Virus record (IMG/VR): IMGVR_UViG_3300048838_000540 | Location: 1-64,000 of that record | DNA: 64,000 bases | Strand: one strand, 5' to 3' | DNA from: a virus | Position numbers and translations under genes: made by a program | In this document: piece by piece, positions 1 to 10,890 of the stretch | Layout: each line of letters opens with the position of its first letter | Numbering within the stretch: position 1 is the stretch's first letter | The notes under the pieces: generated by a model | The model's database searches: none | Told to the model about the DNA's origin: nothing | Seen by the model: only the letters and a program-made list of their open reading frames with translations

Positions 1-1
1 C

Positions 2-3000
2 ATCTTCTTGCGAGATAATCTGGTCGCAGTACCAGGTCCGTCCAAGCTTCTTGGTTTCATAGACCACGACTCGCTCAAGACTAAGGGTAAAGATGAGTAT
101 GCTCGCTTCTTACGTAGAGAAGGTACGCGCGACTACTATCGTCGTAACATAGTGAACGGCTTCTTAGATGCGTTTCGTTCTTCGTTAGGTGGAAGCTACA
201 TACAGTTCCTTCCTAATCCTTCTAATCGCCGCACTATCTCTGGAGTAAGAGTTACTCCGCTAAATGCTAAGCAAGCTGAAGCTGCTCTTTTAAAGACAAT
301 CGAGGCTCAACGCAAGCGTCCTGATCCAGCTTTCAATCCGAAGCTCGCTAACGACAAGCACTACACGAAGAAAGATAAGAACGGTGTCGCTAACTGGCAG
401 AAGTTTAAGATCCCTGGTCTTTCAGGCATCCTCATTACTGACAAGCGTACGAACGCTCAACTTCTTGAGATCGCTCTCAAGCACCATGCTACACGTTCTA
501 AGGAACTGCACGAACGCTTCTATTCAGAGATCAAGCAAGCTAATACCCCTGTCGATATTTCGAAGCTAGAGTATATGGCTGAGCATCTAAAGTTCTTACC
601 GTCTAGCTACGTAAAAGATAAAGTCTACACCAAAGCTTTGCGTAAAGCTAAGAAGGCTAAGCAAGACACTACTAAAATGGTAGCAGACCGTGCTAAAGTA
701 ATCGAAGAGATGACTGCGAAAATGCTCGATCTTTTCTATATCAACCACACGGTCAATCAGTATGCGCTCTCGCAATGGCTCTATGGTGACGAAGCTTTCT
801 TCGCTTCTAAAGAAGTAGAGACTAAGCGTATTCAAGTTGCTACTGCTACTTCTAAGAAAGTTCTTGTCGACGAAAAGTATGGACTTCCACTCACCTCAAG
901 AGTTGGTGTGTTTGCTGACATCAAGACAACTGTACCAGAGTTAGAGGGCATGCGCAAAGACTCGTTAGGAGATAGCTTTGACTCTACTGATGCTGAAGGG
1001 TTTATGCTACCTTCTTTCTATTCGAAACTAGCATCTGCAGCAGGTATCGAGTCTGACACAGACATCGTGCTTAAGCCAGTTTACTACGCGATCAAAGACG
1101 GCATTCCGACCGCCATCAAGTATTCTGCCAAAGTTCTTACTGACGAGCTCACTTCTAAGTTTCCACACCTTAGGGCACTTCGTGATTTTATGGAGTCTAA
1201 CAAACTCGATCAGATGGTAGCTGAGTCTGCTGTTAAAGTAGGTACTCCTAAGACGCTACTAAAGACTGACGAGTTCGGGCTCATAGATCCTATGTCCTTT
1301 GACGATAAAGCGATCATCACGATCGACAACGAGTTCTTAGGCCTACAGCTTAATCCTGCACACGCAGTAGAAACGTCAGTTGCTAACCCTTCGCAAGGAA
1401 CGTCAGTAATTAACACTAATGGGCAGAACGAAGCTGAGACTGCTCAACTCTACGATCTTAATTCGCTAGTTATTGATCTGGGTCTTCGCGATCTAACACG
1501 TCGACTCAAGCTCACTCGCAAAGGAACGCTCACTCAAAAGTCCCTGTTCGAGATTCGGAGAGCACTTCTAAAGACAGCTGAATCTATACCTGGTAACCGA
1601 GATCTCTATTATCTTCTTTCGCATAAGGATGAGAATGGTCGCTACGACGTACCGATGTCTCTGCCACTCATCGCTAACAAAGTAATTTCTAATCTTTCGT
1701 CTATATTCTCGAAAGACTCTGTAGCATTCCGTTTCGCAGGATCTAAGCTCGTACTTCAATCAGACGTAGGTACGCGTAAGTTCTACGACGACGAAGGTAA
1801 TTTAGTAGACTCTTCGCTCAAATTCAAGGATGAAGAAGGCTACACCGAAGTGTTTTTACCGCACCACTATCGCGAGTTCTTTTCGACTGGTGACAAGATC
1901 CAGATGTCTGGTAAAGGCAAGGACGCTATGGTCGGCTTCCGTATCCCTTCATCTAACTATCACTCGCTGCTCGCTATCAAGGTAAAAGGATTCTATCCGG
2001 CTCCTACTGCTTCAGAAGGTAACATCGTGATAGCGCCTTCTCCTATCGTCTACTATCATGGTTCTGACTACGATGTAGACACACTCTTCATCATTCGTAA
2101 AGAACTACAGAAAGAAGCTACTGACTTACAACTACTCGTAGCAGAAGTTAGGGATACCACCAACCTCGATCTTTCGATAGCAGCTAACGAGGTAATCGGC
2201 TTCAAAGGCGAAGAGTCTCACCGTGTAGAAGGTAAATATCTACACTACTTCTTAGAAGACATCATCATATTGTACGATCAGAAGATAGAGACTCTTCGAG
2301 CTAACGTCCTCAATCAGACTCTTACGATACAAGAACGTAAGCAGCTCAATAACCAATTAGACGTCCTAACCGATTCAGCCAAGAAGCTAACAGACATCGC
2401 GCGTACGTCAGCTAAGAATCACATCGTCTCGCTATTCTCTGAGAACTTACGCGATCCTAAGAATCGTACTGACCTTCTTACTCCTATCTCGTTCGAGCAA
2501 GTAGCGTCACTTAAGTCTCGAAAAGTTACTGAAGAGAATGTCGAAAGCTTACGTGAAGCTGACGACTCGTTAATGGAAATGTGGGCTAAGCTCGAAGCTG
2601 AGAAGCGAGGAGTCACGATCTCTGAGTTCCCTACTCAAGAAGAAGTTGACGAGCTTATTTATCCTGAAGGTGAGTTGACAGACTTCCTTACGCAAGGAGA
2701 GATCAAATCTAACACCGACTCTGGTGGCATGGGTATCGGTATCGCAGCTAACACCCTAGGCGCTGTAGCTCGAGCATTCTCTCAAGAGCGCATTACTTCG
2801 ATTAAAGACACCACTACGGGCGAGATCTTCCTCGAGAAATCGCTAGAAGCACAGCAACTGTTGAAGGCTAACAAGGCTACAGATTTCGAGAATCTTATAA
2901 AGGGATCTGATCGTTATGTAGTCGAGACACGTGCTACTCCTAAGTTGCGTCCACCTACTAAAGGTAGAAGCGAACTAGATCTGCGTGTAGACGGGCACAA

Positions 3001-5950
3001 GCTCTCAGAGTTCAGGCGTAAAGCACTAAACTTAGAGACTGGCGAAGTTCTGACACACAACGGCTACGACGTCAACATCTTCGAGACTTTCGATACAATC
3101 GAGAACTTAGCGATAGACAACGTCAAAGAACAGAAGCTCTTTATACTTGGCTTCAATAATAACAATGCTAACGCGTTTCTCTCGGCTCTTGCTTTTGGCA
3201 TACCTCTGAAGAATGTTTCGAAAATATTTAGAACACCATTCATCGAAGGACTGTTCTCAGCTGGACGTATTTACGACGACAAGTACACCTATCATTTCGA
3301 CGATATGATTAACGAGTTGGCAACATCTTTCTTAGAAGATCGTGGAGCTTTCGAAAAAGGATTGACTCAAGCTACTAACAAGCCTTCGCTATTCAAGTCG
3401 ATAGAGAATGCGTACAACGCCGGGAACGATCTCAAAGCTACTCTTAAAGTAGAGCTGTCTAAAGTACACACGTACTCAGCAATACTCGATGGTGTTTACA
3501 CAGGCAAGATCACTGGTGTAGCTAAAATGGTTTCAGACTACGCAGCTCTAAACAACGTCTTCAAGCTTTCGCAGATCGGGCAACAGCTCTTTAAGCACGC
3601 GCAGATCCTGTCGATGTTGAAGCGCTATCCTAACTCTAAGCACAAGATAGATGGTGTGCTTAATGCTGTAGACAGCCTCGTAGAGTTCGAAGCTACAGAG
3701 CAAATGCACAAGCAGATCTTCAAAGACTACGGCTACAAACTTCGCGAGCACTTAGCTGCAACCTCTCAAGAGTATATTGAACTAGCTAAGCGCGATCAAG
3801 CTGCTGCAGATAGCTACTTAGATAAACTGATGAGAGAGCTTAAGAACTCAGATCTGTATGCTGCTATGCCTACAAAGCTAGCGAATGCTTCGTTCACTAA
3901 CGCTCTTCTACGTCGCTCTATCGCTAAGCGCATGGTGCCTACTTCGTCTAACATATTCGAAGACAACAATATCTTACGCATGCCGCACGTATTCTCTGCG
4001 TATCGTGGACTTGTTCAGCTTAAAGCACTTATCGAGAACACGTTTGCTATGCACTATCCAGAAGTACGTGAGTTCGCTGAGCACACCTTAGATCGTTCGC
4101 GTCTGTACGTACTTCCGTTCAAGCGCTACCAAACTATCGAGCGTATCCAAGAGAACTATCTGAACTTCATTTCGTCAGGCATGACTCTCTACTTCGGAGA
4201 TAACAGCTTCGAGCTCTCGATAAAAGACACTACGATTAACGAAGAGCAATGGACACAAAGCTTTGTCTCACGCTTTCAAACGATGGCTGCAGAACATCCT
4301 AACAACTTAGTGCTCAACTCGACCGAGATTATTACGAGCGATGTTGGTGTCAAGAGTTTAGCAATCACTGCTGACAAAGTAAAGAACGAAGAGTCTGTCG
4401 AACGTTTACGTGATTCCTTCAGAGAGCTCATGCGAATCGATCATGCCTTCGCTCTAGACTGGTTTAAATATGCGCTCATAACTAAGGGCTTGTTCTTCGA
4501 TCGTACGAGCTTCTCGCTACTCTTTCCTGAATCGTGGGCAGTTGCATATGGCAAGTCTCTTAATGATCGCTTAGAAACCTTGGTCCCTCGCGACAATCCA
4601 GCGTACACACGCCATACGGCTAAGATTTTAGCAGACGAGTTTCTGTTCCAATATCTGCGGCGTAAACAAGAATCACTTCGTTATGTGAGTGGTATTTCAC
4701 CTAAAGAAATGAGCGAGTACGTCGACGCTAAAGGCTACACAAAAAAAGTACTTAGCGGAACAGATGTTTTCGAGGATCGCACTATACATTTTGATCTCAA
4801 GTTTTTGACTACAGAAGGCACTCCTGATTTCATCCGTACCTTTGACAAAGCAGTTTATGCTAAGCACGCAACTTGGGATGGAGCCTCCTACTATCGAAAG
4901 ATCGCGATGGGCTCTAAAGACAACCTGCTGAAGTTCAACATCAACTCTCTACAGACTGGAGCACTTAGCCTCGCCAAGCTACTCGATCCTTCGATCAAAG
5001 TCATAGACTCTGCATCGATAGTAGATGGTAAGCTGCGCACAGGAGAAGCACTAGAGATAGGCACAGAATTCTACATTCACAACATGAACGAAGCTTCTCC
5101 TCGCTCTCTAACGAAAGCTAAGGTGACTGCTAGACTAGGAGACTTCCACGGACTCTACCAATTTAAATGGAAGAACGAAGGCTCTTATTCGATCACTAAT
5201 TCAGAACTAATCGAAGCTTCAGCAGCTGATCTTGCTCCTCTGCAAAGTGCTGATAACGCTAGAGCTGCGATAGTTGGAAACGCTTCAGCTAGCTTACGGG
5301 CTGCTAAGAATAGTGCTCGTGAAAATGCGATCGCTCTAGTTAGACTAGACCAGATGACTGATCCAGCAAAATCCTTAGGGCTCGACATAAAAGATGTGTC
5401 TGAACTCTCTGATGAGCTGCTCACTACGTATGTCTTAGATATCGAAAAGAAGATAGCGTCTATTCCTAACAACACTCTAGTCTATATTAGCCAAGACTTG
5501 CTTACCCCGCTAATGGAGAACAGTCCGTCTATCGCTCAGAGATTTGCTCAAGCCATCTTCAACAAGACTAAGTTCGCTCTTCCTATTCTTAACGAGGACG
5601 TGCAAGACACTGTTTCAGCTACAGCTAAGCTCATGATTAAGCGAGCGACTTTCTTAAAAGCTGTCCTGTCTAATCCAGTGCACATGGTGAAAACTGGTGA
5701 CGCCTGGACGATCGATATCAAAGCTGCTAAGGCTGACGGTTCGATAATGCTAGGTACCATCAGAGACGGAGATTCGATTGGCATAGGTAAGGACGGTCTC
5801 AACAAAGAGCGTTACGCATATGTCTTTAGCGTAGAAAAAGGCATCGCGACAGTTATACCGTATTCAGAAGAAGTGTTCGAAAGCATGACCGAGACTAACT
5901 ACTCGTCGACTGACTTCATGGCACTAGCGACTAAAAAAACAAAATGTTAA
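2..5950 (+). CDS. crAss-like virion RNA polymerase (5' end outside window)
   Basis: Long reading frame open to the left edge of the window, so the gene is 5'-partial; the visible part is about 1980 residues. The key sign is GSDYDVDTLF near visible residue 685, a DxDxD motif like the Mg-binding loop of the double-psi barrel in crAss-like phage RNA polymerases (phi14:2 type). In that family the enzyme is packaged in the capsid, injected, and transcribes early genes. The frame ends in TAA and is followed at once by the ATG of the next giant gene. All Trp codons are TGG; no in-frame TGA occurs. The assignment rests on motif, size and position; a structural cargo role is inferred from the family. 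Confidence 0.85.
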   Translation: MFLRDNLVAVPGPSKLLGFIDHDSLKTKGKDEYARFLRREGTRDYYRRNIVNGFLDAFRSSLGGSYIQFLPNPSNRRTISGVRVTPLNAKQAEAALLKTIEAQRKRPDPAFNPKLANDKHYTKKDKNGVANWQKFKIPGLSGILITDKRTNAQLLEIALKHHATRSKELHERFYSEIKQANTPVDISKLEYMAEHLKFLPSSYVKDKVYTKALRKAKKAKQDTTKMVADRAKVIEEMTAKMLDLFYINHTVNQYALSQWLYGDEAFFASKEVETKRIQVATATSKKVLVDEKYGLPLTSRVGVFADIKTTVPELEGMRKDSLGDSFDSTDAEGFMLPSFYSKLASAAGIESDTDIVLKPVYYAIKDGIPTAIKYSAKVLTDELTSKFPHLRALRDFMESNKLDQMVAESAVKVGTPKTLLKTDEFGLIDPMSFDDKAIITIDNEFLGLQLNPAHAVETSVANPSQGTSVINTNGQNEAETAQLYDLNSLVIDLGLRDLTRRLKLTRKGTLTQKSLFEIRRALLKTAESIPGNRDLYYLLSHKDENGRYDVPMSLPLIANKVISNLSSIFSKDSVAFRFAGSKLVLQSDVGTRKFYDDEGNLVDSSLKFKDEEGYTEVFLPHHYREFFSTGDKIQMSGKGKDAMVGFRIPSSNYHSLLAIKVKGFYPAPTASEGNIVIAPSPIVYYHGSDYDVDTLFIIRKELQKEATDLQLLVAEVRDTTNLDLSIAANEVIGFKGEESHRVEGKYLHYFLEDIIILYDQKIETLRANVLNQTLTIQERKQLNNQLDVLTDSAKKLTDIARTSAKNHIVSLFSENLRDPKNRTDLLTPISFEQVASLKSRKVTEENVESLREADDSLMEMWAKLEAEKRGVTISEFPTQEEVDELIYPEGELTDFLTQGEIKSNTDSGGMGIGIAANTLGAVARAFSQERITSIKDTTTGEIFLEKSLEAQQLLKANKATDFENLIKGSDRYVVETRATPKLRPPTKGRSELDLRVDGHKLSEFRRKALNLETGEVLTHNGYDVNIFETFDTIENLAIDNVKEQKLFILGFNNNNANAFLSALAFGIPLKNVSKIFRTPFIEGLFSAGRIYDDKYTYHFDDMINELATSFLEDRGAFEKGLTQATNKPSLFKSIENAYNAGNDLKATLKVELSKVHTYSAILDGVYTGKITGVAKMVSDYAALNNVFKLSQIGQQLFKHAQILSMLKRYPNSKHKIDGVLNAVDSLVEFEATEQMHKQIFKDYGYKLREHLAATSQEYIELAKRDQAAADSYLDKLMRELKNSDLYAAMPTKLANASFTNALLRRSIAKRMVPTSSNIFEDNNILRMPHVFSAYRGLVQLKALIENTFAMHYPEVREFAEHTLDRSRLYVLPFKRYQTIERIQENYLNFISSGMTLYFGDNSFELSIKDTTINEEQWTQSFVSRFQTMAAEHPNNLVLNSTEIITSDVGVKSLAITADKVKNEESVERLRDSFRELMRIDHAFALDWFKYALITKGLFFDRTSFSLLFPESWAVAYGKSLNDRLETLVPRDNPAYTRHTAKILADEFLFQYLRRKQESLRYVSGISPKEMSEYVDAKGYTKKVLSGTDVFEDRTIHFDLKFLTTEGTPDFIRTFDKAVYAKHATWDGASYYRKIAMGSKDNLLKFNINSLQTGALSLAKLLDPSIKVIDSASIVDGKLRTGEALEIGTEFYIHNMNEASPRSLTKAKVTARLGDFHGLYQFKWKNEGSYSITNSELIEASAADLAPLQSADNARAAIVGNASASLRAAKNSARENAIALVRLDQMTDPAKSLGLDIKDVSELSDELLTTYVLDIEKKIASIPNNTLVYISQDLLTPLMENSPSIAQRFAQAIFNKTKFALPILNEDVQDTVSATAKLMIKRATFLKAVLSNPVHMVKTGDAWTIDIKAAKADGSIMLGTIRDGDSIGIGKDGLNKERYAYVFSVEKGIATVIPYSEEVFESMTETNYSSTDFMALATKKTKC

Positions 5951-8900
5951 ATGATTTGCCCAAATAAAAACTCAAAAGAGTGGCAAGCTTTAGTAGACAG
6001 GGTGGGCGAAGATTACGCTCACCTTGTTTTTGAAGCTGAAAACACGCCACTAAGCCCGAGCTCTATTCTAATGACTATGCGCGACCCACTCTTACGTGAG
6101 ATCGAAGCTAAAGTGTTAGCAGCTCCACAATATTTCGTAGCTAAGTATTCTGACTACGGTTTCAAAGCTCTCGGTAAAATAGCGACTGCCGAAGAGCTCA
6201 TTCAGCTTTTTTATGCTCGCGCAAAGAATATCGGTGGTACGCTAGAAGGAGACGTCATCAAAAAAGATAACGCTAACTTCTTGTTGTTCCCCGAAACAAA
6301 GCAGACGTTTCAGGCTGTTCCTAATAAGGATGTGCCAGCTAGGCTAAAGGAGTCTCTCGAGAATCTGTTCGAGCGTTCTGGAGTTCCGTTTGTCGTGATA
6401 AACGATGAAGAACAAAAGTTCAAAGGGCGCTTCATTAACGACGGAGATGATCGCATAGTGATTATCAATTTAGCGTATGCCGAAAGTTCTACTCCTTTTC
6501 ACGAGTACTATCACCCTTTCGTACGCGCGCTATCACTCACTAACCCGATACTGTTCGATACAATTTTAACCAAAGCTAAGACGCTAGCCGTAAAGCCAGA
6601 CACTGATCCTGAAGAGTTGGTTGTCGAATACCTCGCTAAGCTCAAGGACTCTGAGAGCACTCTCCAAAGGTTTAAGCAGTGGGTGATGTCTTTCATCGCT
6701 CGAACGTTCGGTAAACCCAAAGTAACTGGGGCCCTCAACAATCTTTCGGATCTTCTGACTTTCTTAGAGACAGATCTCGAGAAGGTTACGCTTTCAGAGA
6801 CTACGCTTACACGTGCTGACTCTGATGTCGAGAACATTCTTAAGAGCTTGAGGGAAGGCGGAGTTTCCTACAAGTTCAACAAAGACACTACTAACACAAA
6901 CTATATCGATGCGATCACTAAGCTTTCGAAAGAGCAGAACCTGACTACGGACGATACTTCTCTTTACTATCGAAACGAAGCTGGGGAAGAAGTGGCGATA
7001 CGTCTTTCTTCTTTCGTAGGTGACAAAGAGATGGGAGAGTTCTCGCGTAAGTTCGCGAATAAACCTTATCCGTGGCCAGAGTATCAGGCTCGTCAGATCT
7101 TCAAGGGTCAAGGCTTCGATGTAGGCGATACACCTAAAGAAGACATAACTGCGACTATCTTACTTAACGGTAAGCAAGTTTCGTTTAGCGATATTCTTAC
7201 TAGCCTTGAGAAGCAGTTCGGGCTCAACCGTATTTACGGTAAGATGGTGCATGCATTCCTTCAATTTAAGATGGAGCAAGATCCTGCTAAGAAAGCTCAA
7301 GCTCGTCTAGAAGCTAACAAGTGGGCTCTAGAACTAGGCACTCCTTTTGCTACGCTCGAAACTCACACTGAGCTGGTCGAATACGAAGAAAACTTCGACA
7401 AGGTTCTAGCAGCTGCCCAAATTAACTTAGAAGGAGCTCGTCCAGACAAAGTGACTCCAGAGGTTACAGTGATGTCGAAGATTCTTAAAGATTCGTCAGG
7501 TAAGTTCATAGGTACTACCATCGACTCGTTGGTTCAGCACCCTAATAACGACGTCTCACTACTCGACTGGAAGACAGGTGATCTTCTTAAAGACGTCAAC
7601 ACTACGATCATGATGCAATATGGCGAGCGCTTAGGCATCGAAGACTCGAAGCTGAATAGGGCATACTTAGAAGTAGCGATACGTGCGATCATTCTTAAAG
7701 AGCACTTCCCGAACATGCGCTTCAGGAAGGTAGCGATTATCAAGCTTTCGAAAAAAGGTAAGCACTCGAGGTTGGAGGTAGATCTTAACCCGTTCTTCAG
7801 AATGCTCGAGATCTACTATAACGAGACTAATCCTGAGATAGCTAAGCAACTAAAAGATAGTGGGCTCCTAGAAACTGAAAAGTACTTAGGCACTAAGGGA
7901 GCACTCCTTTCTGCAATTCCCGGACAGCTACAATACGCTCCACTAGGAGAGCAAATTCAGCACGTGCAAGCTAGGCTCGAAGGTATATACGCTCGAAACA
8001 CAGAATTAGAGATAAAAAAAGATCCTGAGCTTTCACGTCAAGTTAAGATGTATTCGGATGCTCTTCTAGAACTCAAGAAGTTACCAGGTGTAGACTTGGA
8101 TGCGGACCTCGAAGATATTCCTGCTACTACTGGAACACTCAAGAACTTATCAGACATAAAGAACGCTAAGATTCAAGTTCTTCATCGCGACATCTTGAAG
8201 GCTCGTCACAACGCTAACAAGCGTATTCAGTCGATAGTCGATGAACACGACAAGCTCTCGCTGCAAGTTGTTGCTGAAGCTACGTCAAGACCTATCAAGA
8301 TACTTCGTAAGCTAGCTGATGCAGGGTTTATTGCAGGACTGTTCGTTTCTCCGGGTATGGTAGTCACTTCGCTTGCTCTAGGCTTGCTACTGCGTCGACT
8401 CGATACTAACACAACTAAAGTGTTCGGATTCATGTGGAAGAAGTCTGAAGACCCTGGTCGCCAAGGATACTTCTTGAACACGACAGATTTCCACGACGGT
8501 AAGCAGCTAACTCCTACGCAACGTAAGTATCGCGACTACTACGTCAGTCGGATGCACGAAGTCTACGCGTCTACTATGGAAGAAAAAATAGCTGAATTCG
8601 AAGGTGGGTTCGTACAGACACGTGGCGAAGTAAACAAGCTTCCGCCTACTCTTCCGCCCGACTTCATGCCTCGTGTACCAGCTACTCTTTCAGAGCTTCG
8701 CGAGAACGAAGGCTTCTTTTCTAACTTCATGGGCTTTCGAACATCTTTACGCTACGTAATACGCAAGCACCTAGGAGACTACACTAAGCAGACTTCTAAC
8801 TACGACGATCGCCAAGCTCTACCAGTCAAGTATGTTGCACACTCTGGAGACCTCAACGTAGAAAGTGCTAATCACTCTTTCGACCCTACACGAGCTTTCG

Positions 8901-10504
8901 CGCTTTTCCTAGGTAACCTCGTCCACAAGCAAGAGTTCGATCATCTCTATCCGATGGCTCAAGGAGTTATGCGCTCGCTCGAAGACGAAACTAATCCAGA
9001 CGGTAAGCCCACATACCCGACACTCGTCAAGTTCTTAGACAATCAGATCTACAATCAGATACTTCAGAAGCGTAAAGAAGGGCAGTTCACTACGAAGCCT
9101 ATCGTCGTTACTGGTAGTATGGCCAAGATCTTAGGCATGACTGAAGGAGAGTCGATACGCATATCTCAAGATAACCTTATCGATTTAGCGCGCTCAGGTA
9201 CAGCCTACATGGTGATGTCGTTTAAGTTGGTGCGCGCTGCTGCTAACGGACTTCTTATTGCGACACTCAACGTTCAACAAGGAACTAAGAGTGCGCTCGC
9301 TAAAATAATGGGGGTACCGCCAGACGACTATACGCCTAATGCTAAAGCAACTGCCCTAGCTGCAGCAGATCTTCGTACTTTCTTCGCAGACAAAATGATG
9401 GGGCGAGAAGACAACAACAAGCTTTGGTTGTTAGCTAAGGAGCTCGACTTCATGCCAGACAACTACTACTTCACAGAAGACAAGACTAACTTCTATTCGG
9501 ACTCTATCAAGTTCGCACCGATGTCCTATGCGTTCATGTTTCACAACATCGTCGAAACATATGGAGCGATCATGCACCTATCTATTCTTCTACGCTCTCT
9601 CAACTTAGAGAATGCGGCAGGAGAACGTTTCACAGCTTACGATGCGTACTCTGTTAAAGATGGCAAACTAGTGTGGACTAAAGGCGTACGAGGCAAAAAA
9701 GAAATTGCTGAAGGAGTGTTCGAAGACTTGAAAGAGTTAGACTTGTTCGAAGCTAAAAACATACGGCGAGCTTACGAGCGTCTACAAGGTTCGTACCGGA
9801 CCGAAGAAAAGACAGCTGCTGAAGCGACAGTAATGGGAGCATTCTTATTTCAGTTCAAGAAGTTCTTCGTGCGCTACTTGAAAGACTGGATAGCTTCTCC
9901 ATACAAAGATGTGACTGTTGGTCACTACATTAAAAATCAAAATATAGAACGACCAGATGGCGTACCAGTTTGGAAGTGGGAAAGCGAGGTTATGCAAGGC
10001 CGTCTTTCAGTTATGGCTGGAAGTATAGTTGCTGGGCTTCAAGGTAAGAAAGCTCTCGAACAATATATGGGGCAAGTAGACGTAGAAGGTAGAAAAGGTT
10101 CTCGCAAGAAATTGATGATGGAACTTACGAACACTCTTCTATGGATGATTGCTCTTTACGTAGCTTTTATAATTGGCTTTCCTGACGATGAAGACAAGGG
10201 TACGTACACTGGTCGCTTAATGAAACGCCTCTGGCTAGACTCGTCTATGTCGTTGAACCCGATGGATCTGTTCGAAACTCTGAAAACACCTGTCGTAGCT
10301 TTTTCACGTGTGCCTGCGCTAGGAGAGAACTTTTGGAATTTCATGACATCAGGTATAACAGGCAAGACGACTCGGGAAGGTTGGCTAGTAGGGTCAAAAC
10401 CACTACTGAAATCTATTCCTGGTGTCGGAGGTGGTATGCAGTTAATCGAATTATTAGAAGATTACGATGTCGAATCTCAATTCTTAAGCACACCCTTACG
10501 TTAA
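5951..10504 (+). CDS. Giant virion cargo protein with HExxH and PD-(D/E)XK-like motifs
   Basis: 1517-residue protein starting directly after the polymerase stop codon. Near residue 184 it has FHEYYHPF, an HExxH zinc-metallopeptidase signature. Near residue 540 it has LLDWKTGD, which looks like the core of a PD-(D/E)XK nuclease. A glycine-rich hydrophobic stretch lies near residue 785 and another hydrophobic segment near residue 1400 (LLWMIALYVAFIIGFP), so parts may insert in or cross membranes. In crAss-like phages the very large proteins next to the RNA polymerase are virion cargo ejected into the host. Peptidase and nuclease activities are inferred from motifs only. No in-frame TGA. Confidence 0.75.
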   Translation: MICPNKNSKEWQALVDRVGEDYAHLVFEAENTPLSPSSILMTMRDPLLREIEAKVLAAPQYFVAKYSDYGFKALGKIATAEELIQLFYARAKNIGGTLEGDVIKKDNANFLLFPETKQTFQAVPNKDVPARLKESLENLFERSGVPFVVINDEEQKFKGRFINDGDDRIVIINLAYAESSTPFHEYYHPFVRALSLTNPILFDTILTKAKTLAVKPDTDPEELVVEYLAKLKDSESTLQRFKQWVMSFIARTFGKPKVTGALNNLSDLLTFLETDLEKVTLSETTLTRADSDVENILKSLREGGVSYKFNKDTTNTNYIDAITKLSKEQNLTTDDTSLYYRNEAGEEVAIRLSSFVGDKEMGEFSRKFANKPYPWPEYQARQIFKGQGFDVGDTPKEDITATILLNGKQVSFSDILTSLEKQFGLNRIYGKMVHAFLQFKMEQDPAKKAQARLEANKWALELGTPFATLETHTELVEYEENFDKVLAAAQINLEGARPDKVTPEVTVMSKILKDSSGKFIGTTIDSLVQHPNNDVSLLDWKTGDLLKDVNTTIMMQYGERLGIEDSKLNRAYLEVAIRAIILKEHFPNMRFRKVAIIKLSKKGKHSRLEVDLNPFFRMLEIYYNETNPEIAKQLKDSGLLETEKYLGTKGALLSAIPGQLQYAPLGEQIQHVQARLEGIYARNTELEIKKDPELSRQVKMYSDALLELKKLPGVDLDADLEDIPATTGTLKNLSDIKNAKIQVLHRDILKARHNANKRIQSIVDEHDKLSLQVVAEATSRPIKILRKLADAGFIAGLFVSPGMVVTSLALGLLLRRLDTNTTKVFGFMWKKSEDPGRQGYFLNTTDFHDGKQLTPTQRKYRDYYVSRMHEVYASTMEEKIAEFEGGFVQTRGEVNKLPPTLPPDFMPRVPATLSELRENEGFFSNFMGFRTSLRYVIRKHLGDYTKQTSNYDDRQALPVKYVAHSGDLNVESANHSFDPTRAFALFLGNLVHKQEFDHLYPMAQGVMRSLEDETNPDGKPTYPTLVKFLDNQIYNQILQKRKEGQFTTKPIVVTGSMAKILGMTEGESIRISQDNLIDLARSGTAYMVMSFKLVRAAANGLLIATLNVQQGTKSALAKIMGVPPDDYTPNAKATALAAADLRTFFADKMMGREDNNKLWLLAKELDFMPDNYYFTEDKTNFYSDSIKFAPMSYAFMFHNIVETYGAIMHLSILLRSLNLENAAGERFTAYDAYSVKDGKLVWTKGVRGKKEIAEGVFEDLKELDLFEAKNIRRAYERLQGSYRTEEKTAAEATVMGAFLFQFKKFFVRYLKDWIASPYKDVTVGHYIKNQNIERPDGVPVWKWESEVMQGRLSVMAGSIVAGLQGKKALEQYMGQVDVEGRKGSRKKLMMELTNTLLWMIALYVAFIIGFPDDEDKGTYTGRLMKRLWLDSSMSLNPMDLFETLKTPVVAFSRVPALGENFWNFMTSGITGKTTREGWLVGSKPLLKSIPGVGGGMQLIELLEDYDVESQFLSTPLR

Positions 10505-10737
10505 TGAACCCAGAATTCCAATCAATTATCTCGACCTTTCTGACTCCATTTTTAATAGCGATTGTAGCGTTCTTTCTCAAAGGACTCATGGAGCGCTTCA
10601 ATAAGTTAGAGCAAGAACTCAGAACGTTTCTCATACAGAACGCACACTTTGAGCAACGACTCATAACTCTAGAAAATAGAATGCGAGTCCTAGACGAATT
10701 AGTATTAAACGCGATCAAGGCTAGGGTACACGACTAA
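10504..10737 (+). CDS. Small membrane protein with coiled coil (holin-like?)
   Basis: 77-residue protein whose ATG overlaps the TAA of the cargo gene (TAATG), so it is translationally linked to it. Residues 8-27 form one hydrophobic segment (STFLTPFLIAIVAFFLKGL); the rest is a charged heptad-like helix. One membrane segment plus a coiled coil fits a holin-like or injection accessory protein, but no family is recognised. It is the last gene before a strong terminator. Confidence 0.6.
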   Translation: MNPEFQSIISTFLTPFLIAIVAFFLKGLMERFNKLEQELRTFLIQNAHFEQRLITLENRMRVLDELVLNAIKARVHD

Positions 10738-10759
10738 ACTGGCCAGCGAAGCAAAAAAT

Positions 10760-10799
10760 AGGGGGACCACCATCATAGGCGATCCCCCTTTTGCTTTTT
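10760..10799 (+). terminator. Rho-independent terminator of the + strand cargo operon
   Basis: Inverted repeat AGGGGGA ... TCCCCCT with a 16-nt loop, followed by TTTGCTTTTT. It sits between the convergent + and - strand gene blocks. Confidence 0.8.
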
Positions 10800-10813
10800 A
10801 AAAAATAACGCGG

Positions 10814-10890
10814 AAACGAGACGTAGGAATCGAACCTACCTTATCGAGATTTCACCTCGGCGCTATCACCAGATTTAGCAGCTATCTCAA
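10814..10890 (-). tRNA. tRNA-like gene, probable tRNA-Phe (anticodon GAA)
   Basis: On the - strand a cloverleaf can be drawn: T arm GTAGG-TTCGATT-CCTAC, anticodon stem CCGAG/CTCGA (one mismatch) with loop GTGAAAT giving anticodon GAA, and D stem GCTA/TAGC. The acceptor stem is weaker (TTGAGAT/GTCTCGT, wobble pairs and an end mismatch), and the spacing between acceptor and D stem is irregular. The 5' half overlaps the last 17 codons of the upstream reading frame on the same strand. Coordinates are good to a few bases. Confidence 0.55.
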
